Source: Niastella koreensis GR20-10 (lineage in GTDB: Bacteria > Bacteroidota > Bacteroidia > Chitinophagales > Chitinophagaceae). Taken from it: a stretch of 64,000 nucleotides of DNA. Shown piece by piece: positions 60,992 to 64,000 of the stretch; position 1 is the first letter of the stretch, and every line of letters starts with the position of its first letter. The stretch covers positions 2,232,001 through 2,296,000 of the forward strand of contig NC_016609.1 in NCBI RefSeq assembly GCF_000246855.1, written 5' to 3'. The notes beneath the pieces were generated by a model. That model worked only from the letters and a program-made list of their open reading frames with translations. It searched no databases and was not told where the DNA came from. Made by a program: the position numbers and the translations under genes.

Positions 60992-63900
60992 TCTTTTTCA
61001 TTGGCGGATTGCTTGTTTCGTTTGATCAGTTCTTTTAATTTATCATAGGCCAGTTCAAAGGTGAAGTTGATGCCGTATTGGGTAAAATATCCCTGCAATA
61101 CGGCATCGTATTCATTTTTTTGATAGGCCCTGAGTTGCAGCCGGCCATCCTTCGAGAGTTTGTACGTGCTGGTTATATCGGGTATGTATTGTGAGCCGCT
61201 TTTTTGTGCTGTGGCGGTGGTGTTGCCTACCGGAATGTTTTCTTCGATCCGGATCACCAGGCGGTCTTCAAACAGGTTCTTCGACATGGAAACGCCCAGG
61301 TCTGTTTTTGAAACCGGGTCATCGGCAGTTTTGTACGTATTTACATTCACGTCAACATCCACGCCTTTGATCAGTTGATCGGCCATCTGGTTCATGGCGG
61401 CCGATAAAAAACTGCTCACCCCCTCCTTCAATGCATTGCTGGCATTGAGGTTACTGCTTTCCAGGTCTGTTTGTTCACCGGTAGCAACAAACTGTTTGGT
61501 GAGTAACAATGAAAACACCTGTTTATTCATTTCGGCTACGTCGTTTCGCAGCCGGCTGAGCGCATGTTCGATGTCTGACTTCACCGAGCTTTGCAGCGCC
61601 TCTTTTCCCTGTTCCAATTGGATGTCGAAAGAAAGTTCCGGTTTGGAAAGCGAACCCTTTATAAGAAAAACAACCGAGAAGGTTACCCGCGGCGGGAGAG
61701 AAGTGTTGTCGTCTTTGTAATTCAGCAGGTTTTTGGGGCTGGCTACAATTTGATATGCAGTTGAGATGTCGGCATCAGCCGCTGCCGGATCACCATTGAA
61801 GGTAACAGTACTTCCTTTTGTTACCAGGAACTTTCCGCGCAACAGCAGGTTGTTCATTTGATAATAACCCGACTGCAGGCGATAAACACCGGTAAGGCTG
61901 CTGCTGCCGTCTTTGCCAATACCTGCATTCAACTGGGCTTCGCCCTTCAACACCAGTTCATCCTTGTGCGATGGGTCCATGAGGATCGAAAGTGAAGCCT
62001 CTTTATCCACTTTCAGGTTCAGGTTGTACCTGAATCCTGTAATGGGCTTTAAAACGGTGATGGTATCTGCAGGCCCTTTTGTTACCTGGGTGGCCAGCCG
62101 GTTCAGGGTGTCGATGTCCACAAAAATGATCCCCTCTTTTTTATTCCGGTTGGCCGTGCTTTGTGTGGCCAGGATAGCATGAATATTGCTTTTTCCCTGC
62201 AGGAATGCATTGCCTTCGATAACGGGCAACAGGCTGGTGCCTTTCAAACTCACGGCTACATCGATGATCCCCGTTCCATACAGCAGGTTCCCCGGTTGGC
62301 GGGGTGCATTCAATACTGCAAAATCCCTGGTGGCTACAGTGAGGTCAAGCTTTTGTTCAGCATTGATTAAACCGGCAATCTTTCCGTTGATGGTAAACGG
62401 ATGCCCGGCAGAATCCGTCAATGAGAATTGACTAAAATGAAGGTCCGAATTTTCGACGACCAGCTTTTGTTTGTTGATGTGGTAGGGAGTGTTCAATTCC
62501 TTAATCGCAAAAAGAATAGAGTCCAGGTCGATCTGGCCGTTCACGCTGGGTTTACTAACTGTGCCAGTTACCTGGATGCTGCCCGTTACCTTGCCCGATA
62601 ACCGGCTCAAAAAGCTGCTGGTAAATCCATGTACCATGTCCATATCGAGCCGCTGCAATTGCACCTGAACGGCCAATGCTTTTTCTTTCAGGCCAATGCC
62701 GCCATAAAGATATAGCTGGTTGCCCCCCGATAAGGTTCCCTGTAAAAGAAGACTGTCGCTGGTGGTTGTTGATTGAAAGGTAAAATCGCCCACCTGGATA
62801 TTGCCATAGGCGATACCCGTTGCATTGATAGTGCCGGTAACCAACGGAATTTTTTGAATGGGTTGCTGTAACACCATGTCTGCATTCAGGAGGCCCTTCA
62901 CCCCCAAACTATCACCTGGCGACAGCAGGTTAAACAGCCTGCCAATATCGAAATGTTCGATCCGGATCACCAGCGGCGATAACTTTTGTGAGGCCTGGCT
63001 GCTAAGGGAGATGGATTGCTCCCGGTTTTGCAGCAACAGGTGGTTAATGAGGTAGCCTTCTTTCATCAGATGGATGGAATTGTTAGCAGACACCGTCCAA
63101 TTGTTGTAATTGAGTATAAGCGTGTCGAGGATATTTATAACAGTTGCTGCGTGCTCTTTTTTTACCTGTATACCACCGGCAAAATAGTGCCGGCCTGTAC
63201 TGTCGTCAGCAATGGTTTTTATCCGGATCGAATTTTGTGCCGCCAAACCATCGATGCGCAGGTTATGACCATCAATCTGTTTATATCGGAAGCGGGGCGC
63301 CAACACCTGCACCAATAAAAGCGAATCTTTTTGTGCAGGGTTCATCCTGCCCGTTACAGTAATGGGCTGCAACAGGCTGAGCCCTGGCGCCAATACATTG
63401 AGCAACGAATCTTCTGTGAGCGTCAATTGCAGAACAGTGTGGGATGATTGGGCGGCTGCCATCGGCTGATGAATGGAGGCTGTATCTGGCGGGTAAATTG
63501 TTGTCGCTAGCACGCTGATATCCCTGCCTAATTGATCAATGGAACTGTTGCTTGCCAACTGTGCGCTTAAAAAAGGCGCTTTCACCAATAGGTTGGTGCT
63601 GTCCCCATCGGCCCGGCACAAAAAATAAAAATCGTTTGTTTGGAAGTTTTGGCCACTGATAATAATGTTGTTGCTGTCTGCAACAATTTCCGCAACGAGG
63701 GTGCCGGGTTGTTTGTAAGCTGCATGCAACCTCAGCGCGCCGCTGTAAACCAGGCTGTCATTGGTTAAGCGTATCTGTTTCAGATCGGCATAGGCAACGT
63801 GAAGCGTGCCATTGGCTAAATAGTCAGGACCCAAATGACCCTGCAGGTTACAGGTTGTTTGCAGGTTGGGGTCCCGGGTTTGCCATGCGAGGCTGAATGC

Positions 63901-64000
63901 AGAGCGGTTCAACCCTGCATGCAGCTCAATACCGGAAAAAGCATTACCATTGATTTCCGCCGATGAGAGTTGTATTGCCGCCGTGGCGGTCATGGTTTTT
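60988..64000 (-). CDS. TamB-like translocation/assembly module (5' end beyond window)
   Basis: At least 1001 residues, open to the right edge; an ATG at 63993 has no stop before it, and TamB proteins of this phylum are usually 1400-1700 residues, so the start is probably outside the window. The long beta-rich body has the TamB C-terminal domain (DUF490) with VKGPADTITVLKPITGFRYNLNL, GEAQLNAGIGKDGSSSLTGVYRLQSGYYQMN, and the closing DLGVSMSKNLFEDRLVIRIEEN and YFTQYGINFTFELAYDKLKEL. It forms a lipid groove across the periplasm together with the outer-membrane partner encoded downstream. Confidence 0.9.
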   Translation of the reverse strand, partial: KTMTATAAIQLSSAEINGNAFSGIELHAGLNRSAFSLAWQTRDPNLQTTCNLQGHLGPDYLANGTLHVAYADLKQIRLTNDSLVYSGALRLHAAYKQPGTLVAEIVADSNNIIISGQNFQTNDFYFLCRADGDSTNLLVKAPFLSAQLASNSSIDQLGRDISVLATTIYPPDTASIHQPMAAAQSSHTVLQLTLTEDSLLNVLAPGLSLLQPITVTGRMNPAQKDSLLLVQVLAPRFRYKQIDGHNLRIDGLAAQNSIRIKTIADDSTGRHYFAGGIQVKKEHAATVINILDTLILNYNNWTVSANNSIHLMKEGYLINHLLLQNREQSISLSSQASQKLSPLVIRIEHFDIGRLFNLLSPGDSLGVKGLLNADMVLQQPIQKIPLVTGTINATGIAYGNIQVGDFTFQSTTTSDSLLLQGTLSGGNQLYLYGGIGLKEKALAVQVQLQRLDMDMVHGFTSSFLSRLSGKVTGSIQVTGTVSKPSVNGQIDLDSILFAIKELNTPYHINKQKLVVENSDLHFSQFSLTDSAGHPFTINGKIAGLINAEQKLDLTVATRDFAVLNAPRQPGNLLYGTGIIDVAVSLKGTSLLPVIEGNAFLQGKSNIHAILATQSTANRNKKEGIIFVDIDTLNRLATQVTKGPADTITVLKPITGFRYNLNLKVDKEASLSILMDPSHKDELVLKGEAQLNAGIGKDGSSSLTGVYRLQSGYYQMNNLLLRGKFLVTKGSTVTFNGDPAAADADISTAYQIVASPKNLLNYKDDNTSLPPRVTFSVVFLIKGSLSKPELSFDIQLEQGKEALQSSVKSDIEHALSRLRNDVAEMNKQVFSLLLTKQFVATGEQTDLESSNLNASNALKEGVSSFLSAAMNQMADQLIKGVDVDVNVNTYKTADDPVSKTDLGVSMSKNLFEDRLVIRIEENIPVGNTTATAQKSGSQYIPDITSTYKLSKDGRLQLRAYQKNEYDAVLQGYFTQYGINFTFELAYDKLKELIKRNKQSANEKE

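Overview
The window comes from a Bacteroidota chromosome, most likely the Chitinophagaceae (Niastella/Chitinophaga type). This rests on a SusC/SusD pair with FecR and ECF sigma regulators, a type IX secretion C-terminal sorting domain, a TamL/TamB pair, many stand-alone receiver proteins, and intergenic repeats typical of large soil-Bacteroidota genomes. No rRNA, tRNA or CRISPR array was found. Assignments come from reading the sequence only; no database search was run.

Layout. 1-4.8 kb: a TIR/membrane/coiled-coil gene cut by the window edge, an amidohydrolase followed by a DUF2310-like zinc-ribbon protein, and a decayed DUF6794/DUF4272 gene. 4.8-10.3 kb: malate:quinone oxidoreductase, a lone receiver, and a very tight five-gene operon (lipoprotein, two paralogous secreted proteins, ECF sigma, membrane anti-sigma-like protein). 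10.3-12.1 kb: an IS110/IS1111-type element. Its long 3' non-coding part folds into hairpins, one with a bridge-RNA-like internal loop whose strands match the two genomic flanks. 12.2-24 kb: a glycan locus with sigma, FecR, SusC, SusD, and the divergent DUF1593 protein and pectinesterase, then a DUF4082/FN3/beta-helix lipoprotein. 24-30 kb: lone receivers, small helical proteins, a 21-bp-period palindromic array and a GH76 glycosidase. 30-38 kb: an NRAMP-like transporter after a porin-like pseudogene, a repetitive T9SS cargo protein, YqhA, a DUF420/TetR pair and a ClC channel.

38-55 kb is rich in metal and stress functions: a Csp-like copper protein, a spondin-domain lipoprotein, an OmpR/histidine kinase pair, a sensorless kinase, an MgtA-like P-type ATPase, a receiver-CRP regulator, a PfkB kinase, a PAS kinase, a phosphoribosyltransferase, a zinc ribbon, a baeRF protein and a triple-BON protein. 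The set resembles a dormancy or hypoxia regulon. 55-64 kb holds envelope genes: an MlaE-MlaF-MlaD lipid transporter, a PepSY-like protein, and TamL followed by TamB, which runs off the right edge.

Two families of dispersed intergenic repeats (a double-hairpin element at gene 3' ends, and arrays of short GTTGAC-like words) recur across the window. Palindromes also appear to have entered the fecR coding sequence in frame. The IS element appears to have landed in one of these repeat stretches.
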